DNA from: AC-69 sp046728055
GTDB taxonomy: Bacteria > Actinomycetota > UBA4738 > HRBIN12
DNA: 7,867 bases
Assembly: GCA_046728055.1 (NCBI GenBank)
Contig: JBKPDU010000146.1
Coordinates: 1-7,867, forward strand
Direction of reading: 5' to 3'
Every line of letters begins with the position of its first letter. Position 1 is the stretch's first letter. This document shows, one piece after another, positions 1-6,204 of the stretch. The notes under the pieces were generated by a model. It was given only the letters and a program-made list of their open reading frames with translations. It was not told the origin of the DNA and did not search any database. The position numbers and the translations under genes were made by a program.

Positions 1-260
1 GAGCAGGATCGCGCCGTCGTCGATCAGGAGCACGGGGTCGTAGGTGTAGATCGCATCGGGGTCGCCCGGGACCATGGCCTCCCCCACAACGACATCCGCT
101 CCTGCCGTCTCGAGCTCGGCGCGGAACGCATATGCTCGTGCTCGGCGCGGGAAGGATCGGGGGCCGCCAGCCACCCGTAGTCGCGCCACCTCGTCAGATC
201 GTCAGGTCGCGGTTCCCGAACGTAGACCCGCCCAAGGGGCGCTGTCTGATCTTGGATCAT
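1..260 (-). pseudogene. Amidinotransferase / dimethylargininase-like gene, N-terminal part, frameshifted and cut by the window edge
   Basis: The protein starts at an ATG (258-260) and reads MIQDQTAPLGRVYVREPRPD, then DDLTRWRDYGWLAAPDPSRA and EHE. At about 133-137 the useful frame shifts by one base. The new frame runs open to the edge as AYAFRAELETAGADVVVG, then EAMVPGDPDAIYTYDPVLLI and DDGAILL. Read together, these match from memory the N-terminus of the arginine deiminase/dimethylargininase-type amidinotransferases (PF02274): an RVxVREP start, an EH...FRAELE helix and a DAIYxYDPxL strand. Such enzymes hydrolyse guanidino groups of arginine or methylarginines using a C-terminal Cys that lies outside this window, so activity cannot be judged. 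The original frame hits a stop ending at position 24. Restoring one base (GAGCA to GAGGCA), or removing the five bases CATAT, mends the frame. The gene lies 24 bases after the 2TM gene and is probably co-transcribed with it. Family assignment is fairly sure; whether the break is real or an assembly error is not. Confidence 0.7.
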
Positions 261-284
261 TCCGGCCGGATCTCGCGCGTCCGT

Positions 285-581
285 CTATCCTGGGGCTCCG
301 CCCCCGTTCTTCTCTCCGCCGTGCTCTTGGAGGTATTTGTCCACCTCGCGACGTTCCCAGTCGCTGCCGAAGAGCCCGGTGAAACCAAACATGGCGATGC
401 CAATGATCGCGACGAGGACGCCGGCGCCAAGCATCGGCCAGTAGAACCACCAGTCATCCGTGCCCGTGAACACGTCGATGGCGAACCAGAGCACGCTGAG
501 AGCCAGGTAGACCACCAGGATCGTGTAGAACCGCCGCTTCCGCCGAACCCATCGGCGCGCTTCTTCTCGCTCAACGCCCAT
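285..581 (-). CDS. Small two-transmembrane-helix (2TM domain) membrane protein
   Basis: This is a 98-residue protein with a basic N-terminal helix (EREEARRWVRRKRRFY), two hydrophobic helices at about residues 19-37 and 46-68, and a charged cytoplasmic-type tail (SDWERREVDKYLQEHGG) ending in Gly-rich residues. The pattern of an RRW-(basic)-FY entry, two helices separated by a short Trp/Asp-rich turn, and a final WExREVxKYL motif fits the 2TM domain family (PF13239). That family is small inner-membrane proteins of unknown function, sometimes attached to histidine kinases. The ATG at 581 is chosen because AGGAG (minus strand, 591-587) sits five bases before it. The alternative GTG at 587 would overlap that ribosome site. 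The amidinotransferase-like gene follows after 24 bases, suggesting a two-gene unit. No specific role can be inferred. Confidence 0.85.
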   Translation of the reverse strand: MGVEREEARRWVRRKRRFYTILVVYLALSVLWFAIDVFTGTDDWWFYWPMLGAGVLVAIIGIAMFGFTGLFGSDWERREVDKYLQEHGGEKNGGGAPG

Positions 582-683
582 GCCCACTCCTGGACCGCTG
601 CACCATACCGCGTTGTCGATGAACTCCGCCGGCCCACCCCTCCCACGGCAGATTTAGCAGCTGATGTCGAGTCGGAGGCGGGC

Positions 684-713
684 TTGACCCCTGTCAGGGC
701 CGCTGCCTAGAAT
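684..713 (+). promoter_or_regulatory. Predicted sigma-70-type promoter of the GH9-CE4 gene
   Basis: TTGACC (684-689) and TAGAAT (708-713) are separated by 18 bases and resemble the housekeeping -35 and -10 hexamers closely. Transcription would start near 720, giving a leader of about 90 bases before the GTG at 810. The spacer holds an 11-base perfect palindrome, CCCTGTCAGGG (689-699). The promoter is predicted by inspection only. Confidence 0.6.
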
Positions 714-729
714 GAACCGCTCGACTCGG

Positions 730-746
730 TTAGGAAACTTTCCTAA
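730..746. promoter_or_regulatory. Palindromic operator TTAGGAAACTTTCCTAA upstream of the GH9-CE4 gene
   Basis: This is a perfect inverted repeat with 8-base arms around a central C. It begins about ten bases after the predicted transcription start, where a bound protein would block transcription. From memory, AGGAAA-N-TTTCCT palindromes of this kind occur upstream of secreted polysaccharide hydrolases in Streptomyces and relatives and are linked to ROK-family repressors such as CsnR of the chitosanase gene. That link was not checked here. No ROK regulator lies in this window, so the repressor would be encoded elsewhere. The symmetry and position are seen directly; the regulator is inferred. 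Confidence 0.65.
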
Positions 747-797
747 TCATTTGGGAGGAGGTGAGCCCCAGCCCAAGGCCTCCCGGAACCCAGACCG

Positions 798-803
798 AAG
801 GAG
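798..803 (+). promoter_or_regulatory. Ribosome binding site fixing the GTG start of the GH9-CE4 gene
   Basis: AAGGAG lies six bases before the GTG at 810, and the resulting protein begins directly with a signal peptide. The longer, perfect GGAGGTGA at 757-764 is not followed by a start codon in this frame at usable distance, so it does not set this start. Confidence 0.75.
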
Positions 804-809
804 AGAGCA

Positions 810-3464
810 GTGCCACTCACCCCACCAATTCGGCGACGCCTGCTCGTGTCTGCCATTGCGCTCGCTACTGCGATCATGGTCCTGACCCCACCAGCTCACT
901 CGACTCCCGGTCCCGCGTTCGTCCGTGTCAACCAGGTCGGTTACCCGGCAGCGTCCGCGAAGAGGGCCTACCTGATGTCGACCGATGCGGCAACGAACGC
1001 CACGTTCGAGGTCAAGGATGGGACTGGCATCGCCGTCTTCTCAGGACCAATTGGGCCGCTGCTCGGCTCGTGGAGTCGCACCTTCCCGTTCGTGTACGCG
1101 CTCGACTTTGGATCCGTCACCGCGCCGGGGACCTACTCGATAGCGGTGAGCGGGCCGGTCTCCGCGTCCTCCCCGACCTTCGAGATAGACACCGGGCAGA
1201 ACGTCTACGACGAGGCGCTCGCGAACGCGCTCTCCTTCTTCCAGACCGATCGTGACGGCCCCGACTTCATCGCCGGACCCCTGCGCTCCGCCCCCGCGCA
1301 TCTCAACGACCAGAACGCGATGACGTATCTCGCGCCCCACGTCAACCCGAGCGGGCGCTTCTCTGGCGATCTCGATCCGCTCGGCGTCCGGATCGACGCC
1401 TCGGGTGGATGGTGGGACGCCGGCGACTACATCAAGGGCGTGCAGACCCTCAGCTACACGACGGACATGCTGCTCACCGGAGTTCGCGACTTCCCGGCGC
1501 TGATGGGAGCCGGCTCGGCGACGTCGGACTTCACGGCGGAGGCGAAGTTCGGGACGGACTGGCTCCTTCGAATGTGGGACGACGAGACGAAGACCTTCTA
1601 TTTCCAGGTGGGGATCGGAACTGGAAATGCCAATGCCGTCGGGGACCACGACATCTGGCGCCTGCCCCAGGAGGATGACACCTACGGGGGGACCGACCCC
1701 CTCTACCGATACATCCGCAATCGGCCGGTGTTCCGCGCAGGTCCGCCCGGGTCGCTCATCAGCCCAAACCTCGCTGGGCGAATGGCTGCGGCGTTCGGCC
1801 TGTGCTTCCAGATCTACAAGCTGAGCGATCCGACGTTCGCGAACAGGTGCCTCCTCGCGGGGCAGCACATCTTCGATCTGGCCGACACGACCCCAAAGGG
1901 GAACTTGCTCACGTATCTCCCGTTCAGCTTCTACCCGGAAACCGAGTGGCGGAGCGATCTGGAGCTCGGCGCGGTGGAGCTCTACATGGCCGTGGCGAGC
2001 GGTGGCCTGCCGGCCGGACTGCCGCACACTGATCCCGGCTTCTATCTCCAGCAAGCCGCCCACTGGGCCAAGGCCTACATCACCGGCCCGGACGACGCTG
2101 AGGACACCCTCAATCTCTACGATGTCAGCGGGCTGGCGCACTACGAGCTCCACAAGGCGATCGACCAGGCCGGCAACCCGACCGGACTGGAGGTCACCCA
2201 GGCCGAACTCGTCGCCGACCTGAAGAAGGCCCTGGACAACGCGATCGCGCAGGCCGCGACCGATCCGTTCGAGTTCGGTTTCCCCTGGGCGACCTGGGAC
2301 ACCGCCTCTCACGGCACCGGGCTCTCCGTCATGGCGAGCGAATACGCACAGCTCACGGGGTCCAGCGCGTACGCGGAGTGGAGCGGCCGCTGGCTGGCCA
2401 ACATCCTCGGCGCCAACGCTTGGGGGTCGTCGTTCATCGTCGGCGACGGCACCACGTTCCCACACTGTCTCCACCATCAGGTGGCGAACCTGGTGGGATC
2501 CCTCGACGGCTCGCCCCCCACTCTGGAGGGCGCAGTGGTCGAAGGTCCCAACGGCACGCTCTTCACCGGGTTCCAGACTGGGATGAGGAACTGCCCGCCC
2601 GACGACAGTGACCCGTTCGCGGAGTTCAACTCGGGCAAGGCGAGGTTCAGGGACGACGTCGAATCGTTCTCGACCGTGGAGCCGGCCGTCGACCTGTCGG
2701 CCACGTCTCCTCTCGCCTTCGCGTGGCAAACGGTGCCAACCCCGCCGCCGCCTCCGCCACCGCCACTCCCCCAGACCGTGGTGACGATCCAGTTCGACGA
2801 CGGCGTGGCCGATCAATACGGCGCGCTGGCCACGCTGAATGAACACGGGATGCACGCGACGTTCTATGTGAACACCGGCGTCGTCGGAGACTCCGCGCAC
2901 ATGACCTGGACGCAGCTTCAGGATCTGGCGGCCGCCGGGAACGAGATCGCCGGACACACGCTCACCCACGTCAACCTGAAGCCCCTGAAGACCGCCGACG
3001 CGAGGCTCGAGGTCTGCCAGGACCGAAACAACCTGCTCGACCATGGGTTCCAGCCGACCTCCTTCGCGTACCCGTTCGGGACGTTCGACGAGGGCACCAA
3101 GCAGGTGGTGAGGGATTGCGGCTACAACAGCGGCCGCGGGGTCTCGGGCGTGGACGGGATGTCGGTCTTCGCCGAGACCATCCCTCCGGCCGACGCCTTC
3201 GCCACCCGCACGCCCCCCAACCCGAAGCAGGGCACGACCCTCGAGACGATCGAGGGCTACGTGACGGGGGCGGTGGCCCATGGCGGCGGCTGGGTGCAGC
3301 TCGTGTTCCACCACGTATGCGACGGTTGCGACGCCTACTCGATCACCCCGGCCGACTTCGACTCGCTGCTCGACTGGCTCCAGGGCCAGGCGGCGAACAA
3401 CGTGGTCGTTCGGACCACGCACGAGGTGGTCGGAGGCCCCGTGCAACCGCCCGTTCAGCCGTAG
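810..3464 (+). CDS. Secreted bifunctional enzyme: GH9 glycoside hydrolase fused to a CE4 polysaccharide deacetylase
   Basis: The protein has 884 residues. Residues 1-31 form a signal peptide (IRRR, a hydrophobic core, AHS cleavage), probably Sec although the RRR could suit Tat. Residues about 34-127 are the Ig-like domain that precedes many GH9 enzymes (VRVNQVGYP start). Residues about 131-640 are the GH9 (alpha/alpha)6 catalytic domain. It has the GGWWDAGDY motif with D203 and D206, DHDIWRLPQE at 279-288, a substrate-site motif FPHCLHHQ (550-557), and E624 in STVEPAVDL as the likely proton donor. A Thr/Pro linker of eight consecutive prolines follows (about 645-655). Residues about 656-870 are a NodB/CE4 domain: QFDDG (D663, D664), the metal-binding HTLTH (H716, H720), FAYPFG (754-757) and LVFHH (H834/H835). 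The GH9 half should cut beta-1,4-glucan or a related backbone outside the cell; the CE4 half should remove acetyl groups from a sugar polymer. All key catalytic and metal residues are present. The substrate is unknown. The tail ends PVQPPVQP, like the start of a second linker. Confidence 0.95.
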   Translation: MPLTPPIRRRLLVSAIALATAIMVLTPPAHSTPGPAFVRVNQVGYPAASAKRAYLMSTDAATNATFEVKDGTGIAVFSGPIGPLLGSWSRTFPFVYALDFGSVTAPGTYSIAVSGPVSASSPTFEIDTGQNVYDEALANALSFFQTDRDGPDFIAGPLRSAPAHLNDQNAMTYLAPHVNPSGRFSGDLDPLGVRIDASGGWWDAGDYIKGVQTLSYTTDMLLTGVRDFPALMGAGSATSDFTAEAKFGTDWLLRMWDDETKTFYFQVGIGTGNANAVGDHDIWRLPQEDDTYGGTDPLYRYIRNRPVFRAGPPGSLISPNLAGRMAAAFGLCFQIYKLSDPTFANRCLLAGQHIFDLADTTPKGNLLTYLPFSFYPETEWRSDLELGAVELYMAVASGGLPAGLPHTDPGFYLQQAAHWAKAYITGPDDAEDTLNLYDVSGLAHYELHKAIDQAGNPTGLEVTQAELVADLKKALDNAIAQAATDPFEFGFPWATWDTASHGTGLSVMASEYAQLTGSSAYAEWSGRWLANILGANAWGSSFIVGDGTTFPHCLHHQVANLVGSLDGSPPTLEGAVVEGPNGTLFTGFQTGMRNCPPDDSDPFAEFNSGKARFRDDVESFSTVEPAVDLSATSPLAFAWQTVPTPPPPPPPPLPQTVVTIQFDDGVADQYGALATLNEHGMHATFYVNTGVVGDSAHMTWTQLQDLAAAGNEIAGHTLTHVNLKPLKTADARLEVCQDRNNLLDHGFQPTSFAYPFGTFDEGTKQVVRDCGYNSGRGVSGVDGMSVFAETIPPADAFATRTPPNPKQGTTLETIEGYVTGAVAHGGGWVQLVFHHVCDGCDAYSITPADFDSLLDWLQGQAANNVVVRTTHEVVGGPVQPPVQP

Positions 3465-3488
3465 TCACGCCTGTCAGAAGTTCACGGG

Positions 3489-4655
3489 TCAACGCGGGCC
3501 TCGAAGCGGCCTGAAGAACTCACGTATGTCGTGGGCGAGGAGCTCTGGTTCCTCGAGAGCGGCGAAGTGGCCACCCCGCGGCATATGAGTCCACCGGGTG
3601 ATGTTGAAGAAGTGCTCGGCGAGCTCCCGCGGAGGGCGCGCCGTGTTGGGGCGATAGCTGTCGGCGAACACGGCGAATCCCGATGGCACCTGAACCCTCG
3701 TTCCAGGGGGTGGCGGAGTCTCGAAGTGCGCGAAGTCGTAGTAGCCGCGCATCGAAGAACCGATGCTGGCGGTGACCCAATAGATCGTGAGGTTCGTCAG
3801 GAGCTGGTCGCGGGTGAACCGGGACTCGAGTTCGCCCCCACAGTCGCTCAACGTCCGGAAATTGTCCAGGATCCAGGCAGCGAGCCCGGCCGGCGAGTCG
3901 GTGAGTCCATAGGCGACCGTCTGCGGCCTCGTTCTCTGCATGCGCGAGTACGCGGTGTCGTCTGCCCGCTCTCGCTTCTGCGCTTCGATGAACTCGCGCA
4001 CCACGGACGGCCATGGCTCCGGGGGAGGATAGAGGTAGAAGGTGCTCAGGTGGATTCCGACGAGATCCTCGGGATGGCGAAGGCCGAGCTGGATGGTGAC
4101 GCCCGAGCCGACGTCACTGCCGTGCGCACCGAACCGCTCATAGCCGAGCCCCTCACGCATCAGCCTCCACCAGAGGTCGGCGATGGTTCCCTCGAGCACG
4201 GTCTCGCCGAGCGGGTCCGAGAACCCATATCCGGGCAGGGACGTGATGACCACGTCGAACGCGTCCTCGGCGCGGCCGCCGTGGGCGGCAGGGTCGGTCA
4301 GCAGCGGCAACACGTCGAGGTGTTCGATGAACGAGCTGGGGAAGCCGTGTGTCAGCACCAGGGGTAACGGCGCCGGTCCGATGCCGCGCTCGTGCACGAA
4401 ATGCACCGATACCTCACCGATCCGCGCGCGGAAGTGTGAGAGGCGGTTCAGCTCTCGTTCCTCCTTGCGCCAGTCGAAGTCGTCGGCCCATGTGGCCAAC
4501 AACGATCGAAGGTATTCGGGATCGACTCCCGCATCCCACCCCGGGGCGGCGATACGATCCGGCCACCGAGTACGCCTGATGCGCTCACGCAGGTCGGAGA
4601 GCACCGTCTCGTCAACGGCCACGGTGAACGGCTCGATCCGTATCGCATCCCGCAT
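3489..4655 (-). CDS. Epoxide hydrolase family alpha/beta-hydrolase
   Basis: The protein has 388 residues from the ATG at 4655. The first ~110 residues are the epoxide hydrolase N-terminal domain (EHN, PF06441): IEPFTVAVDETVLSDLRERI, then RWPD, WRKEERELNRLSHF and VHFVHERG. An alpha/beta-hydrolase fold follows, with the oxyanion motif HGFPSS (H103), the nucleophile elbow GSDVGSG (D181), a likely acidic residue in AVFADSYRP, and the catalytic His in RGGHFAALEEPE (H363). Members open epoxides to diols through an Asp-ester intermediate. An Asp rather than Ser nucleophile supports hydrolase action on epoxides, though some homologues have other or unknown substrates. A TTG nine codons upstream is also in frame. 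The ATG is preferred because GAGGGGG (4666-4660) precedes it and the protein then starts at the family's usual N-terminus. The gene converges on the GH9-CE4 gene with a 24-base gap and diverges from the YjbR-like gene. Confidence 0.92.
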   Translation of the reverse strand: MRDAIRIEPFTVAVDETVLSDLRERIRRTRWPDRIAAPGWDAGVDPEYLRSLLATWADDFDWRKEERELNRLSHFRARIGEVSVHFVHERGIGPAPLPLVLTHGFPSSFIEHLDVLPLLTDPAAHGGRAEDAFDVVITSLPGYGFSDPLGETVLEGTIADLWWRLMREGLGYERFGAHGSDVGSGVTIQLGLRHPEDLVGIHLSTFYLYPPPEPWPSVVREFIEAQKRERADDTAYSRMQRTRPQTVAYGLTDSPAGLAAWILDNFRTLSDCGGELESRFTRDQLLTNLTIYWVTASIGSSMRGYYDFAHFETPPPPGTRVQVPSGFAVFADSYRPNTARPPRELAEHFFNITRWTHMPRGGHFAALEEPELLAHDIREFFRPLRGPR

Positions 4656-4659
4656 GCGG

Positions 4660-4666
4660 CCCCCTC
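4660..4666 (-). promoter_or_regulatory. Ribosome binding site favouring the internal ATG of the epoxide hydrolase gene
   Basis: GAGGGGG on the minus strand ends four bases before the ATG at 4655 (seven bases if only GAGG pairs). It supports this start over the in-frame TTG at 4682, which has no nearby Shine-Dalgarno sequence. Confidence 0.5.
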
Positions 4667-4726
4667 GGTCGTCAACCGCCAATCGACCGGATTCAGGCTA
4701 CTCACCTCCACATACACTGGAGCGCC

Positions 4727-5089
4727 GTGGCCGATCCGAAGCGCGCGCATCGACGGGTTCTTGACTTCGCTCTGGGTCTTCCGGGCGCGTACGAGGATCA
4801 TCCCTGGGACGAGATCGTGGTAAAGGTGAACAAGAAGGTGTTCGTGTTCCTCGGAAACGAGGACAGCCCGATGTGGCCGGGGATGACGGTCAAGCTCCGA
4901 GACTCACACGAGCAGGCCCTGGCTATTCCAGGTGCCGAGCCGGCCGGATACGGACTGGGAAAGAGCGGATGGGTTTCCCTCACGTTCCGGACCAAGCTTC
5001 CGCCTGTGGGCGTACTCACCGACTTGGTCGAGGAGAGCTATCGGCTCGTCGCCCCTAAGCGGTTGGTCGCCGAGCTCGATCAGCGGTGA
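4727..5089 (+). CDS. MmcQ/YjbR-like small protein
   Basis: This is a 120-residue protein with the layout of the MmcQ/YjbR family (PF04237, CyaY-like fold). It has an N-terminal helix ending LPGAYEDHPWDE, paired strands VVKVNKKVFVFLG, a MTVKLRDSHEQALAIPGAEP segment, the conserved GYGLGKSGWVSLTF, and a C-terminal helix (LTDLVEESYRLVAPKRLVAEL). Family members are often called DNA-binding proteins, but their cellular role is poorly known and nothing here adds to it. The GTG at 4727 follows GGAG with only four bases between. A TACACT hexamer at 4713-4718 could be a -10 box placing transcription start almost at the GTG, so a leaderless transcript is possible. The gene is divergent from the epoxide hydrolase gene (71-base gap) and convergent with the MDR oxidoreductase gene (12-base gap). 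Confidence 0.88.
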   Translation: MADPKRAHRRVLDFALGLPGAYEDHPWDEIVVKVNKKVFVFLGNEDSPMWPGMTVKLRDSHEQALAIPGAEPAGYGLGKSGWVSLTFRTKLPPVGVLTDLVEESYRLVAPKRLVAELDQR

Positions 5090-5101
5090 GGGCCTGGTTC
5101 G

Positions 5102-6079
5102 CTATCCCTGCACCTGGATGACCACCTTGCCCCGGGGATGCCCTTTCTCCAGGTACCGGATGGCCTCGGGGGTATCGCCCAGCGGGTAGATCCGATCGAC
5201 GACCGGCGTGACCTTGCCGGCCTCGATGAGCTCCTTGAGGGCGAGGAGGTCCTTCTGGTTCTCGTTCGAGTTCAGCCCTCGCATCCTCTGACCCACGAAC
5301 AGGGACAACAGGGGCGCCCGGAGCATCCCCCGGAAGAAGCCTCCGGTCCAGCGTCCACCTCCGTCCCCACCGACGATCACGAGGGTCCCCTTCGGGGTCA
5401 GGGCCCGGCGTAGTTGTGACAAGGGACGACGGCCCGCGGTGTCGACGATCACGTCCCAGCGCCGCGATCCATCTGTGAAGTCCTCGCGCGTGTAGTCCAT
5501 CACCTCGTCCGCGCCGATCGACCGGACCAGGTCCATCTTCGTCGTGCTGCACACGCCGGTGACTTCCGCGCCGAATGCCTTGGCGATCTGCACGGTGAGC
5601 GTTCCGACGCCTCCGGCCGCGCCGATCACCAGCACGGTCTGCCCCGGTTGCACCTTCCCCACGTCGCGGATTGCCTGGAGGGCCGTGAGACCGGAAACGG
5701 GAACGGCCGCGGCATCCTCGAAACTCAGCCTGGCCGGCTTCGGGACCAGCTTGCCGGGTGGGGCGATCGCGAGCTCCGCGAAGGACCCCGGGCCAATGCC
5801 CATCACCTCGTCGCCGGGTTCGAAGCCCGTGACCGATGCCCCGACTGCCTCGATCGTCCCCGCGACGTCCCAACCTCTGACACTGACCTTCGGCCTGCGG
5901 AAACCAAGCATCAAGCGCGCGAAGTACGGCTGCCCGGTCATCACGTGCCACACGTCCGGGCCGCAGCCCGCCGCGTGCACCCGAACGAGCACATCCTTCT
6001 CCCCGACCACCGGGTCATCGATGTCTCGGAACTCCAGCACGTCGGCCGAGCCGTACCTGTCCTGCACGATAGCCTTCAT
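5102..6079 (-). CDS. Zinc-independent MDR-superfamily NAD(P)H oxidoreductase (quinone oxidoreductase-like)
   Basis: The protein has 325 residues, the usual length for the quinone-oxidoreductase branch of the medium-chain dehydrogenase/reductases. It starts MKAIVQDRYGSADVLEFRDI, followed by the GroES-like substrate domain (about 1-125). The Rossmann nucleotide domain carries the glycine motif GAAGGVG (153-159), and CSTTK (177-181) after the second strand would suit NADP(H). A CGPD motif (39-42) is kept, but the GHE zinc-ligand motif is replaced by GWD (69-71). A catalytic zinc is therefore unlikely, pointing to reduction of a quinone, enone or similar carbonyl in the cytoplasm. AAGGAGGG (6094-6087) lies seven bases before the ATG. 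The gene is divergent from a TetR gene across a region with two matching palindromes, one inside this gene's predicted promoter, so control by that TetR is likely. The exact substrate is unknown. Confidence 0.93.
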   Translation of the reverse strand: MKAIVQDRYGSADVLEFRDIDDPVVGEKDVLVRVHAAGCGPDVWHVMTGQPYFARLMLGFRRPKVSVRGWDVAGTIEAVGASVTGFEPGDEVMGIGPGSFAELAIAPPGKLVPKPARLSFEDAAAVPVSGLTALQAIRDVGKVQPGQTVLVIGAAGGVGTLTVQIAKAFGAEVTGVCSTTKMDLVRSIGADEVMDYTREDFTDGSRRWDVIVDTAGRRPLSQLRRALTPKGTLVIVGGDGGGRWTGGFFRGMLRAPLLSLFVGQRMRGLNSNENQKDLLALKELIEAGKVTPVVDRIYPLGDTPEAIRYLEKGHPRGKVVIQVQG

Positions 6080-6177
6080 CGCCGTTCCCTCCTTCTGCTC
6101 CTTATCCCAACACGGGGGCGGGCGTGCGGTCTTCCACGACCCGCATCCCCTTCACCAGCAGCCAGACGACCTGGCCG

Positions 6178-6192
6178 GTGTACGCCGTACAC
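6178..6192. promoter_or_regulatory. TetR-type operator 1 (GTGTACGCCGTACAC)
   Basis: This is a perfect palindrome with 7-base arms around C, extendable by one more base pair (6177 G, 6193 C) to 17 bases. It differs from the second copy only at the central base. It lies just downstream of the predicted start of transcription for the MDR oxidoreductase gene. Sequence and placement fit a TetR dimer site; binding is inferred. Confidence 0.82.
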
Positions 6193-6204
6193 CTTCCTGG
6201 CGCT

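Noticed and set aside
761..1255. GTG right at the strong GGAGGTGA, opening a 164-codon frame on the plus strand
   Set aside because: The GTG is part of the Shine-Dalgarno itself, the product is low-complexity, and the frame overlaps the GH9-CE4 gene out of phase.
1041..3446. An open frame of about 800 codons on the minus strand opposite the GH9-CE4 gene
   Set aside because: Its translation is Arg/Val/Gly-rich and has no recognisable domain. It is the usual antisense shadow of a GC-rich gene with strong third-position bias, and the plus strand carries two well-formed catalytic domains.
3465..3500. Rho-independent terminator between the convergent GH9-CE4 and epoxide hydrolase genes
   Set aside because: No strong hairpin followed by a T run is visible on either strand in the 24-base gap or its borders.
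3531..4367. A 278-codon plus-strand frame opposite the epoxide hydrolase gene
   Set aside because: No family features; it mirrors the coding sequence of a clearly recognisable enzyme.
5055..5951. A 298-codon minus-strand frame overlapping the MDR oxidoreductase gene
   Set aside because: Same strand but another frame, with Arg/Gly-rich composition typical of a shifted reading of a GC-rich gene.
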